64,000 nt of DNA. Source: Rhodoplanes sp963724735. Lineage in GTDB: Bacteria > Pseudomonadota > Alphaproteobacteria > Rhizobiales > Xanthobacteraceae. The position numbers were made by a program, and so were the translations under genes. The notes beneath the pieces are model-generated. The model searched no databases and had not been told where the DNA came from. It saw only the letters and a list, made by a program, of their open reading frames with translations. Location of the stretch: assembly GCA_963724735.1 (NCBI GenBank), contig CAVRVX010000007.1, positions 41,248 to 105,247 on the forward strand, written 5' to 3'. This document shows, one piece after another, positions 35,459-43,853 of the stretch; the first letter of the stretch is position 1, and the number at the start of each line of letters is the position of its first letter.

Positions 35459-36271
35459 GTGAAGTCCAACGCCTTTACCGTCACCAAACGTCCTCACCTT
35501 GCGGCAGTTACCAAGCATCCGGTGGTCGAATTCGCCGATTATGAGCGCAAGCTCAGTACGATGCAGTCGACGCTTCAAGCGATCCAGCAGGCTTATCTTG
35601 GGACCAAGGAACGCGCGGTGATCGTTCTCGAAGGCTGGGACACGGCCGGGAAGGGCGGCGTCGTGCGGCGGCTTGGCTGGGCGCTCGACCCGCGCAGCTT
35701 CAAGGTCTACCCGATCGGGGCGCCGACCGGCCCCGACAAGGGCAAGCACTACCTGCAGCGGTTTTGGGAGAAGCTGCCCGAGTACGGCCAGATCGTTGTG
35801 TTCGACCGCTCCTGGTATGGGCGCGTCCTGGTGGAGCGGGTCGAAGGCTTCGCCGATACCCGCGAGTGGAAACGCGCCTATGACGAAATCAACGAATTCG
35901 AGCGCGTGCTGGTCGAGGACGGCATGCGCATCACCAAATTGTTCCTACACATTACCCCGGCAGAGCAGATCAAGCGGTTCAAGCACCGCCTGACCGATCC
36001 GCTCAAGCGCTGGAAACTGTCCTACGAGGATTTCCGCAACCGCGCGCGTTGGGGCGATTATGAGGTCGCGATCGAGGACATGATGGAGCAAACCTCGACC
36101 AAGCGGGCCCCCTGGTATCTGATCCCCGCCAATAACAAGCCGTTCGGGAGACTCGTCGCTTTCCGCATCCTGATCGATCGCTTGGGCAAGGATGTGAGCC
36201 TCGCGCCGCGGCCGCTCGATCCGCAGGTCGCCGAGCAGGCAAAGCAGATCTTCGACCTTACCGCGGAGTAG
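35459..36271 (+). CDS. ppk2: Polyphosphate kinase 2
   Basis: The 270-residue P-loop kinase has Walker A LEGWDTAGKGGVVRRL (about 48-63), the lid/Arg region LDPRSFKVYPIGAPT and Walker B VVFDRSWYGRVLVERVEGF (about 117-135), the hallmarks of class I PPK2. It transfers phosphate between polyphosphate and nucleoside diphosphates. The start is GTG at 35459 (VKSNAFTV), with AGAGG eight bases upstream; a TTG at 35429 would lengthen it by 10 residues. It is convergent with the FkbM gene. Confidence 0.92.
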   Translation: MKSNAFTVTKRPHLAAVTKHPVVEFADYERKLSTMQSTLQAIQQAYLGTKERAVIVLEGWDTAGKGGVVRRLGWALDPRSFKVYPIGAPTGPDKGKHYLQRFWEKLPEYGQIVVFDRSWYGRVLVERVEGFADTREWKRAYDEINEFERVLVEDGMRITKLFLHITPAEQIKRFKHRLTDPLKRWKLSYEDFRNRARWGDYEVAIEDMMEQTSTKRAPWYLIPANNKPFGRLVAFRILIDRLGKDVSLAPRPLDPQVAEQAKQIFDLTAE

Positions 36272-36300
36272 CGGGGGAGCCCTACCAGCAGCCCTGTGCC

Positions 36301-36990
36301 TCAGGGCTCGCGCAGAAATCGGCGGTGAGCCGATAGGCTGTCTCCTGCGCTTGCCGCCGGCGCGCGACCGAACAGTCGTCGATGGACATATTTTAGTACG
36401 CCGCGATCGAGGCAGCGAATCTCGCCACCGACGAGGACATATTCGTCCAGGAGTTGGTCGATCATCCGTCGATTGGCCTCCGAATGATATTCGAGCAGGA
36501 CCGCATCGAACTCAATATGCGCAAAGCCGCTCAAGATTTCGATTTCCGCGCCTTCGACGTCCATCTTCAGAATGTCGGCGCGGGGCAGCACGCTGGGCGG
36601 CTGGGTGATCACTTCGACTGCTTCCCGAGATTGTTCCCCTATGTCGAAGAAACTCGCTTCACCGCAATTGTTGCGGCCAAGATAAAGAAGCGTGTGCGCG
36701 GGATCGCCGATGGCAAAATTATTCAGCTCGACGCGGCTGGCGAGCGACGAGAGGTTTTGCTGGAGCAGCGCGAAGTTCTCGGGCAGCGGCTCGTAACAGT
36801 GAATATGGCTGCTGGGCCAGCGGCGGCTCGCCCAAACCGCGAAGGCGCCCACATTGGCGCCGATGTCGAGAATGATTGGATTGGGATGCTGATAAGGAAT
36901 GTCGTACTCGCCGTTCAACACTTTGTTGACGTGCCACGCCATGGTCGGCGGGCAGTTGATATCGGCGGCGGCTCGGGAACCAAGGTACAT
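36301..36990 (-). CDS. FkbM-family SAM-dependent methyltransferase
   Basis: The 229-residue protein has the SAM-binding glycine loop IILDIGANVGAFAVWASRR (about 40-58), IHCYEPLPENFALLQQNL (about 62-80) and ILKMDVEGAEIEILSG (about 143-158), the FkbM signature. Such enzymes often O-methylate sugars in surface glycans. It lies downstream of, and on the same strand as, the IS-disrupted glycosyltransferase-like gene, consistent with a surface-glycan unit. A vestige of the neighbouring gene's 3' end overlaps its stop (see findings). Confidence 0.85.
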   Translation of the reverse strand: MYLGSRAAADINCPPTMAWHVNKVLNGEYDIPYQHPNPIILDIGANVGAFAVWASRRWPSSHIHCYEPLPENFALLQQNLSSLASRVELNNFAIGDPAHTLLYLGRNNCGEASFFDIGEQSREAVEVITQPPSVLPRADILKMDVEGAEIEILSGFAHIEFDAVLLEYHSEANRRMIDQLLDEYVLVGGEIRCLDRGVLKYVHRRLFGRAPAASAGDSLSAHRRFLREP

Positions 36991-37454
36991 CGTCGACGGT
37001 CCCGTCTATTGCGCACGTGCGCTTGTTCTCGGCGCGCGGCGAGTGGACCCAAATCTCTACCAGCGGCCCTGCGCCTTCAGGCTCTCATACAGATTGCCCT
37101 GGAACATGTGCTGGCCGAGATGGCCGAGCCGGCAATTGAGATCGACCCACACCTTGCCCCCCATGTCGCGCCACAGCCGGCAGAACGCAAAATCCTCCGA
37201 AAGATACCGGCCGGAATCGGGATCGACCATGCAATCGAAGAAGCGCCAGTGCAGGTGCGCCTGCGGATTGTTGGGGGGGCCGTCCGGCGTATAGTTCAAG
37301 TGCGGGTAGCGCTTCATCATCGCGGTGAAGACGTGCCGTTTGACGACCATGAAGCCGGTCGGCGCCTCCGCCACTTCAACGAAACCATCGGGATCGACAT
37401 AGCTGCTCACGCGCTCTCCGCCGTGCCCGATCGGGTTGAACGGATAGTCGGTGT

Positions 37455-38771
37455 CACTGCTGTCCGGCGATTAACTGAAGAAATTCAATTGGTTGGAATC
37501 GACTGAATCTAGATTTTGTAGAGCGATATCGTTAAGCAGTTGATCCAACGGTGTTTTCTCGAAAAGCGTGAGGCTGAGAATTTGTAGGATTGTGTAGAGC
37601 GACGCTGCGACGCCGAGACGTTTTTTGACGATGGCAACGAGCACGTACACACTGATGGCGATCCAGATTTGCGTTTTCACCGCGTTCTCGTTCGTGCCGA
37701 AAAACGCCTTGATGCGCAGATGCTGCTTGATCCATTTGAAGAACAACTCCACCTGCCAACGGCATTTGTAGAGCTGGGCGATGGTCAAAGCCGGAAGCTC
37801 GAAATTGTTGGTGAAGAACCCGAGGCGTTTGTCGTTCTCTTCGTCATAAAAAACGACGTAGCGCAGATATTGCGGATGGTCGTTGGCTGACGTGACGCCT
37901 GTGAGCCGAACGGTCTGATCGCAGCGCAAGCCTGTTGTTTTTTCGACGGATCGTGAATACACGCGCTGGAAAGCCGTGTTGCTTTTGGGGCGGATGACGA
38001 AGAAAGCACCCGCCTGCGTCAGGCGATACAGGCGCGCAAAATCAAGGAAACCGCGATCCATGATCGAGAAGCTGCCGGGTTCCGGCGTCATGAGGTCGAG
38101 TACGTTCACCTCATGCATTTTGCCGTCGGAAACGTGGATAAACGAGGGAATGTTACCGCGCAGATCAATCTGCGTGTGCATCTTCACGGCAGCTTTGGCC
38201 TTGCGAAAATGTGCCCACGGAAACACTTTGAGCGATAGGTCAATCGTTGTCGTGTCTAAAGCGTACACGGTGTTGTCCAGATCAACCGCGAAGGCATCGT
38301 CCGCGTAGAGCCGCCGCGCTTGCGCGATCAAGCTGTTCGCGAAATCGCGATAAATGCGCCAATCGCGTTTCTCGTTCGCATCGCCCAGATTGCTGCGAGC
38401 GACGTGTCCGCGAATGCCGAGATGATAAAGCTTGGCTTCATGCGCACGTAAACAGACTTCGATATCGCGCAAGCTTTCGCGAAACGTTAATTGCGCAAAC
38501 GCCATGCTCAAATATTGATCGAGATGTGAAAAGGTTTTGGTCGGATAATTCGAAGGGTAACGCGCAACGCAACGCCGGAACGTATGGAGTGGGAGAAAGT
38601 CCATAAGCTGGGCGAAAACCAGTTTGCCGATCGGCATGAGAAAACTCCGGGGTCGAAAAACCCCAGTTTCTCAAAATCACTTCGGAATCGGTGACACCCC
38701 CCAAAATCCGTTTTCTTAGTCCTTATCAGCGCGTTACACTATGCCCCCGGCAGAATTGCCGGACAGCAGTG
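37455..38771. mobile_element. IS4-family insertion sequence (1317 bp) with 9-bp target duplication
   Basis: Terminal inverted repeats begin CACTGCTGTCCGGC at 37455 and, on the other strand, at 38771; after one mismatch they continue ATT. AGTCGGTGT occurs immediately outside both ends (37446-37454 and 38772-38780). The element carries one transposase gene on the minus strand. The perfect TIR and duplication imply a recent, intact insertion. Confidence 0.95.
37471..38637 (-). CDS. IS4-family transposase (DUF4372 + DDE domain)
   Basis: The 388-residue protein has a DUF4372-type N-terminal region (FAQLMDFLPLHTFRRCVARY) and a DDE core: Asp in ALDTTTIDLSLKVFP, Asp in SIMDRGFLDFARLY and the IS4 YREK signature in YKCRWQVELFFKWIK. 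No frameshift or stop is seen, so the element may be active. Its lower GC content (about 48%, by eye AT-rich against neighbours) suggests recent arrival from a different host background. Confidence 0.93.
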   Translation of the reverse strand: MPIGKLVFAQLMDFLPLHTFRRCVARYPSNYPTKTFSHLDQYLSMAFAQLTFRESLRDIEVCLRAHEAKLYHLGIRGHVARSNLGDANEKRDWRIYRDFANSLIAQARRLYADDAFAVDLDNTVYALDTTTIDLSLKVFPWAHFRKAKAAVKMHTQIDLRGNIPSFIHVSDGKMHEVNVLDLMTPEPGSFSIMDRGFLDFARLYRLTQAGAFFVIRPKSNTAFQRVYSRSVEKTTGLRCDQTVRLTGVTSANDHPQYLRYVVFYDEENDKRLGFFTNNFELPALTIAQLYKCRWQVELFFKWIKQHLRIKAFFGTNENAVKTQIWIAISVYVLVAIVKKRLGVAASLYTILQILSLTLFEKTPLDQLLNDIALQNLDSVDSNQLNFFS

Positions 38772-39178
38772 AGTCGGTGTAACGAATTTCGTACTGCTCG
38801 CGGGTCATGCCGGAGGGAAGTCCTTCGGCCGGCCAGACTTCCGACTTCATCGGATAGACGCCGCAGGCGACGTCGCGGTCGGCGAGCAGCAAGCGCATCG
38901 CCGAGCCCGCCTCGAAAGCGATGTCGGAATCGATCCAGAACAGATGGGTGAATTCCTCCTCGGCGAGGAATTTCAGCACGATCTTGTTGCGTCCGCGCGG
39001 GATCAGGCTCTCGCTGTGCAGATGCAGGATGCAGGGGAGGCCGAGCCGCATCGCCTCGCAGGTCAAGTTGAAGATGCTCGCGACGTAATTCATCGTGACG
39101 GCCGAAATGTAGCAGGGCGTCGCGAACATCACGCGCATCGATCTCAGCGCTTCACCGGCAGCATCGGCTTGTCCGTGA

Positions 39179-39772
39179 TCAGCGGGCGGGACCTGGGGGC
39201 GTCGCGGCGGCGGAGGGGGCGGCGGGCTTGGCCTGCGCGCTCGGGGCGGCTTTCGGCGCAGCGGCGATGGGCGGCGCGGGCGCGGCCTGGCCGAGCGCGA
39301 CCGACAGGCCGAACAGCCGCCACTGGCCGTCCACCGGCGCAAACAGCATCTCGAAATTGACTGACCTCGGGATCGAGGGAAAGAAGCCGGCCAGCCGCAT
39401 GAAGCCGTTCGCCTCGATCTGCGGCAGCAGGCTGAGCTGCGGGTCGATCGCGGCGACCCCCGAGAGATCGAGATTGTCGCGGCGTTGATCGGCGAAAATC
39501 TCGGCGAGGCGCGCCGCCGTGTTGACCTGGAAGGCGGGCGCGGCGAGGTCGCGCAGCACCGTGTAGTTGCCGGTCTTGTTGGCGTGGTCGAGCGCGAGCA
39601 GGGTCGAGCGGATCAGGATCAGCACCCCGTTGCGGTCGATCTGGGCGGGCCGCGGCGCAGACGGCTGGGCCGGCGTCTGTTGGGCGGGCGGCGCGGGCTG
39701 CGCCGGCTTGGACGGGGTTTGAGCGAATGCGGCCGGGATGAGTCCCATTGCCAAAGCGAGAGAAGCAGCCAC
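39179..39772 (-). CDS. Secreted Pro/Ala-rich protein of unknown function
   Basis: About 197 residues. A hydrophobic signal segment (VAASLALAMGLIPAAFAQ) precedes a Pro/Gln/Ala-rich linker (TPSKPAQPAPPAQQ), a globular domain (IDRNGVLILIRSTLLALDHA ... GFFPSIPRSVNFEMLFAPVDGQWRLFGLSV) and a Pro/Ala tail. The globular part has an SnoaL/NTF2-like feel (GQWRLFGL ending) but is not identified. The start is uncertain: the GTG at 39772 gives a plausible signal peptide, and longer frames run into the adhesin's 3' end. It is the only intact gene between the two disrupted surface genes. Confidence 0.6.
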   Translation of the reverse strand: MAASLALAMGLIPAAFAQTPSKPAQPAPPAQQTPAQPSAPRPAQIDRNGVLILIRSTLLALDHANKTGNYTVLRDLAAPAFQVNTAARLAEIFADQRRDNLDLSGVAAIDPQLSLLPQIEANGFMRLAGFFPSIPRSVNFEMLFAPVDGQWRLFGLSVALGQAAPAPPIAAAPKAAPSAQAKPAAPSAAATPPGPAR

Positions 39773-40568
39773 AAGCCAAGAGACCGGCGGCGCGGCTGCG
39801 GCCTCACCAGGCAAAGGTCGCGCCGGCCCGGCCGCCCATGCCGCCATGCTGGAATCCGGACGCGAAGCCGCCATTGATCACCATGAATTCGTTCACGCGC
39901 ATATGCGCGACGACGCTCATTGCGTTTTCGCCGCAGGAACGTACCCCAGTTGGTCGAGATCGCAAACGTCTTGTTGTCCGGCAGGAAGCCGCCGCCCAGG
40001 GCAATCGCGATCGCAGTGCCTTCGAAGGCACGGGCGACGTTTGTTTGCAGCGTCGCGACGTTCGCCTGCAGGGTTGCGACGTTGGCCTGCAGGTTGGTGA
40101 TGTTATTGGTGATATTGGCGACGTTGGCCTGCAGATTGGTGATGTTGTTGGTGATGTTGGTGATGTTCGACGCGCTGATGTCGGAAACGGCGAGATTGCC
40201 CGCCGCGTCGGAGGTGACGAACTTGACCGGGCCGCTCTGGGCGGAGAGGCTCGCCGCCGAGGTGATGCCGGGCATGGTGTAGGTCGCCGTCGTCGTGCCG
40301 AGCATCATCTGGTTCGCGCGGGTCGCGACCGCGCCTGCGCCGAGCGCGGTCGAGTTGGCGAAGGTCGCTTGAGCGCCCGGCCCGAGCGCGGTCGCAAGCG
40401 ATCCCGTCGCCACGCTGTTGTCGCCGAAGGCCGCGCCGCCGCTCGCCGCGCTCGCCAAATTGCCGACCGCGATCGAGCCGGTGGCGACCGCGCCCGTGCC
40501 GATGGCGATCGCGTTGACGCCCGTCGCCTGTGCCGTCTGGCCGATTGCGACCGCGCCTTGCGCCGTCG

Positions 40569-41516
40569 CTAGGTTGTCGATTCTAACGCTTGTTTCGCTC
40601 GGGCGACCTTTTCGAGAATTTGGCCCGCGGACTTGGTCCAGATGAAGGGCTTGGGATCGGCATTGTGGTTCTCCAGGTATTCAATGATTGCATCCTTGAG
40701 CTCGGCGACGCTCTTGAAGGCGCCGCGGCGGATGCGTTTTCGGGTGATCTCGGCGAAGAACCGCTCAACCATGTTGAGCCAGGACGCCGAGGTCGGCGTG
40801 AAGTGCAATTGGAAGCGAGGATGCAATTTGATCCAGCGCTTCACGGCTGGCGTCTTGTGAGTAGCGTAGTTGTCAACGATGAGATGGAGATCGAGACCGG
40901 CAGGGGTCTGTTGGTCGATCAGTTTGAGAAAGCGCAGGAACTCGCGGTGTCGATGCCGAGGCATGCCGGCCCCGATGACGGTGCCGTCCAGCCTGTTCAG
41001 AGCCGCGAACAGGGTGGTGGTGCCGTTGCGCTTGTAGTCGTGGGTCATGGTGCCGGCACGCCCCTTCTTCATGGGCAATCCCGGTTGAGTGCGGTCGAGG
41101 GCTTGGATTTGGCTCTTTTCGTCGACGCACAGGACCAGCGCCTTGTCGGGTGGATTGAGATAGAGCCCGACCACGTCCTCCACTTTGGCGGCGAAGTTTT
41201 TGTCACGCGAGACCTTGAACGTTTCGATCAGGTGCGGCTTGAGGCCGTGGGCACGCCAGATCCGCTGGACACTGCTGTAGGAGACGCCCGCCACCGCGGC
41301 CATGCTGCGCACGCTCCAGTGGGTCGCATTCGGCGGCTTCTCGTGCAGCGTCATGTGCACCACCTGCTTGATCTTATCGGGCGACAGCGGCTTGACGCGC
41401 GACGGGCGGGTTGCGTCCTTCAACAGCCCGTCCACCCCCTTCGCCACATAGCGGCGGCGCCAGCGGCGGACGGTGAGCCGACTTTTGCCCACTGTCGCCG
41501 CGATCGCCTCCGCCTG
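40569..41516 (-). pseudogene. IS630-family transposase, N-terminal HTH region missing
   Basis: The open frame includes QAEAIAATVGKSRLTVRRW (end of the HTH), then VLCVDEKSQIQALDRTQPG (first Asp), HLIVDNYATHKTPAVKRW (second Asp) and TSASWLNMVERFFAEITRK (Glu), the complete DDE catalytic domain of IS630/Tc1. About 70 N-terminal residues of the DNA-binding domain are missing and an in-frame stop lies just upstream, so it is likely inactive. The stop codon TAG overlaps the TA target at 40569-40571. Confidence 0.8.
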
Positions 41517-41544
41517 GGCGTGCCCACGGCCTCAAGCCGCACCT
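40572..41544 (-). mobile_element. 5'-truncated IS630-family element (copy A)
   Basis: The end at 40572 is flanked by a TA (40570-40571), the target of IS630 elements, and the adhesin frame resumes right after it. The other end is not a proper terminus: coding similarity stops at about 41516, where a 28-base segment (41517-41544) reappears as the inverse of 41230-41257 in the same element. Confidence 0.75.
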
Positions 41545-41881
41545 TCGCGAACCACCTTCTGCGGCGGTTCGCGATCGCCGCACAACCGCCGAGCGGCGTC
41601 GCCCCGTCGCCGGTGGTCGAGCCCTGGCCGAAGCCAGTCGAACGGCGCAACGATTCCTGGCTCGAATGCCAAGTGGCCGACTCGCGCCCGTCGGCGGCGC
41701 AAGCGACTCCGAAGAAAGCTTGCGAAGGCAGCCGAGCACCAGGCGTTAGCATTGCAACGCACGGCGACCGCCGGTTCGCGTCGCCAAGCCCGCGAGACGG
41801 GCACCTCAGCCCGCAACGCGCCAACGAACCGCGACGGGCGTAGTGCTTCGCAAACGGAACCAACACCACTGCGATGGGCTG
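41545..41881. other. Spacer of unclear origin between the two IS630 copies
   Basis: This 337-bp segment separates the IS630 fragments. It encodes nothing recognisable: a minus-strand frame (41816-41532) has an RRE-VRCNANA stretch faintly reminiscent of an IS630 N-terminus but without the expected motif order. It includes GTCGAGCCCTGGCCGAAGCC followed by AGTCGAAC, an imperfect palindrome of the kind found in dispersed intergenic repeats. Confidence 0.4.
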
Positions 41882-42372
41882 TGTTGTGGACTTTAACGCT
41901 TGTTTCGCTCGGGCGACCTTTTCGAGAATTTGGCCCGCGGACTTGGTCCAGATGAAGGGCTTGGGATCGGCATTGTGGTTCTCCAGGTATTCAATGATTG
42001 CATCCTTGAGCTCGGCGACGCTCTTGAAGGCGCCGCGGCGGATGCGTTTTCGGGTGATCTCGGCGAAGAACCGCTCAACCATGTTGAGCCAGGACGCCGA
42101 GGTCGGCGTGAAGTGCAATTGGAAGCGAGGATGCAATTTGATCCAGCGCTTCACGGCTGGCGTCTTGTGAGTAGCGTAGTTGTCAACGATGAGATGGAGA
42201 TCGAGACCGGCAGGGGTCTGTTGGTCGATCAGTTTGAGAAAGCGCAGGAACTCGCGGTGTCGATGCCGAGGCATGCAGGCCCCGATGACGGTGCCGTCCA
42301 GCATGTTCAGAGCCGCGAACAGGGTGGTGGTGCCGTTGCGCTTGTAGTCGTGGGTCATGGTGCCGGCACGCC
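41882..42372 (-). mobile_element. IS630-family element fragment (copy B)
   Basis: About 480 bp nearly identical (two substitutions seen, near 42274 and 42303) to 40573-41060 of copy A, in the same orientation, offset 1309 bp. It carries the C-terminal 160 codons of the transposase (MTHDYKRNGTTTLFAALN to AKQALKSTT) and stops abruptly at CCGGCACGCC (42372), where the adhesin head repeats begin. It cannot transpose by itself. Confidence 0.85.
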
Positions 42373-43853
42373 TTCTTCGCGGTCGCGTTGGCGCCGTTCG
42401 CGAGGCTGAAGGTGCCGGTCGCGGTCGCGTGGACGCCGTTCGCGACGCTGAAGCCGGTCGCGGTCGCACTTGTGCCATTAGCGAAGCTGAAAACGCCGGT
42501 CGCGGTTGCTTGGCCGCCGTTCGCGAAGCTGTTCTGGCCGGTCGCGGTCGCTTGGACGCCGTTCGCGAAGCTGGTCTCCCCTGTGGCCGTCGCAAATTGG
42601 CCGTTTGCGAGAGCGCTCACGCCGGTCGCGGTCGCGTTGGCGCCGTTCGCGTTGGCTCCGGCCGGTCGCGGTCGCTTCGGTGCCGTTCGCATTGGCCTGC
42701 ACGCCGGTCGCGGTCGCGTTGGTGCCGTTCGCGATCGCGAGTACCCCGTCGCGGTCCAGTCGCCGTTCGCGACGCTGCCCGCGCCCGTCGCGGTCGCAAC
42801 CAGGCCGTTCGCGAAGCTGGTCTGGCCCGTCGCGGTCGCAAGCGTGCCGTTAGCGATGCTGAAAACGCCCGTCGCGGTTGCTTGGCCGCCTTCGCGTTGC
42901 TGCTCACGCCGGTCGCGGTCGCTTGGACGCCGTTCGCGACGCTGGACTCCCTTGTGGCCGTTGCAAATTGGCCGTTCGCGATGGCGCTCACGCCCGTCGC
43001 GGTGGCGTTGGCGCCGTTCGCGAAGCTGCCGGCGCCGGTCGCGGTTGCCTGGTCCCCGTTCGCGGAAGAAGCCGCGCCGGTCGCGGTCGCGCTCACGCCG
43101 TTCGCGGTGCTCAGAAAGCCGGTGGCAGTGGCGTCCAGTCCGCTCGCAAAGCTGCCCTCGCCCGTCGCGGTCGCCTGATCCCCGTTCGCCAGCGCGTTAT
43201 TGCCATAGGCCGTCGCGCCGGCGCCGTTCGCGTTGGCATTGAAGCCGATCGCGGTTGCGCTGGCGCCGGTCGGTACGACCGCCGTGCAGGTTCCAGCGAG
43301 ACCGGTCGCCGTGGAATAGCACTGCGCGAAGGCGGCCGTCGGCCCCAGCGCCAAGCCGGCGGCGAGCGCGAGGCCGCACAGCGCGCCGGTCGAGAGCGCG
43401 GTCGTGGCGAACAAGGGGGCGCTTGAATTCGCGCTTGCCGCCCGCCGGCCGGCGGCGTCGCCGCGATCGGCGCGCGCCGTCCAGCGGCCCGCCGCCCCGA
43501 GTAGCGCGACTGCTCGTGTGCTTGCGGGACGCGGAGGCGGATGCGTCCAATGCGACCGCGCCATCCCCATCGCCCATCCCCCCGGCTGATGGCTTCGCCG
43601 ACCGTGGTTTTTGATTAGCGTTAGGGTAAACCCGCCAGGCTAGCCGCTCAACGCGTGCAGCCTCCCCAGATGGCGCAATTCGAGCTTGAACCTGTCGAAT
43701 CTTCGGCGCCTGTGGCCGCCTTGCAACTCACCCGAGTAGCAAACTAACGGAGCAAGCGCCGCATCGGCGCGCGGGTCACATGCGGAAGGTGCGGCGGGCG
43801 ATGACTGGTGGCGCTCCCTCTCGCGCCGTCGCTGCTCGCGCTATACTCCCGCT

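Larger units (their letters stand above)
37057..39138 (-). pseudogene. Glycosyltransferase-like gene interrupted by an IS4-family element
   Basis: The 5' part (39138-38772) encodes MRVMFATPCYISAVTMNYVA ... FTHLFWIDSDIAFEAG ... EQYEIRYTD with a GT-A-like DxD motif (DSDIAF). The 3' part (37454-37057) encodes YPFNPIGHGGER...VAEAPTGFMVVKRHVF ... DFAFCRLWRDMGG...LGHLG. The IS at 37455-38771 with one 9-bp duplicate separates them; deleting both gives an uninterrupted frame of about 255 codons (RYTD-YPFNP). The product resembles small cytoplasmic GT-A glycosyltransferase-like proteins. The break removes the C-terminal half, so the gene is inactive. Confidence 0.88.
39804..43570 (-). pseudogene. YadA-like trimeric autotransporter adhesin, broken by IS630 copies and frameshifts
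   Basis: The N-terminal part (43570 down to 42373) has a signal region (LSTGALCGLALAAGLALG) and a head of 14-residue repeats (pattern ATATG-x-SxANGxx). The C-terminal part (40571-39804) has head repeats (VAIGQTAQATG), a stalk with NITNNITNLQANVA repeats and a YadA membrane anchor (GGGFLPDNKTFAISTNWGTF ... GGRAGATFAW). IS630 pieces and a spacer (40572-42372) split the head. One-base indels occur near 42893, 42760 and 42660 in the head and near 39947 inside the anchor. The gene cannot make an adhesin now. Confidence 0.88.

Noticed and set aside
33147..35462. 771-residue plus-strand frame opposite glnA and glnB
   Set aside because: Fully antisense to glutamine synthetase and PII, which have every expected motif; it arises from codon bias.
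40590..41843. 417-residue plus-strand frame across IS630 copy A
   Set aside because: Antisense to the transposase; no independent motif.
42380..43200. Regular 42-bp repeats considered as a CRISPR array
   Set aside because: The repeats abut without unique spacers and encode 14-residue YadA head repeats.
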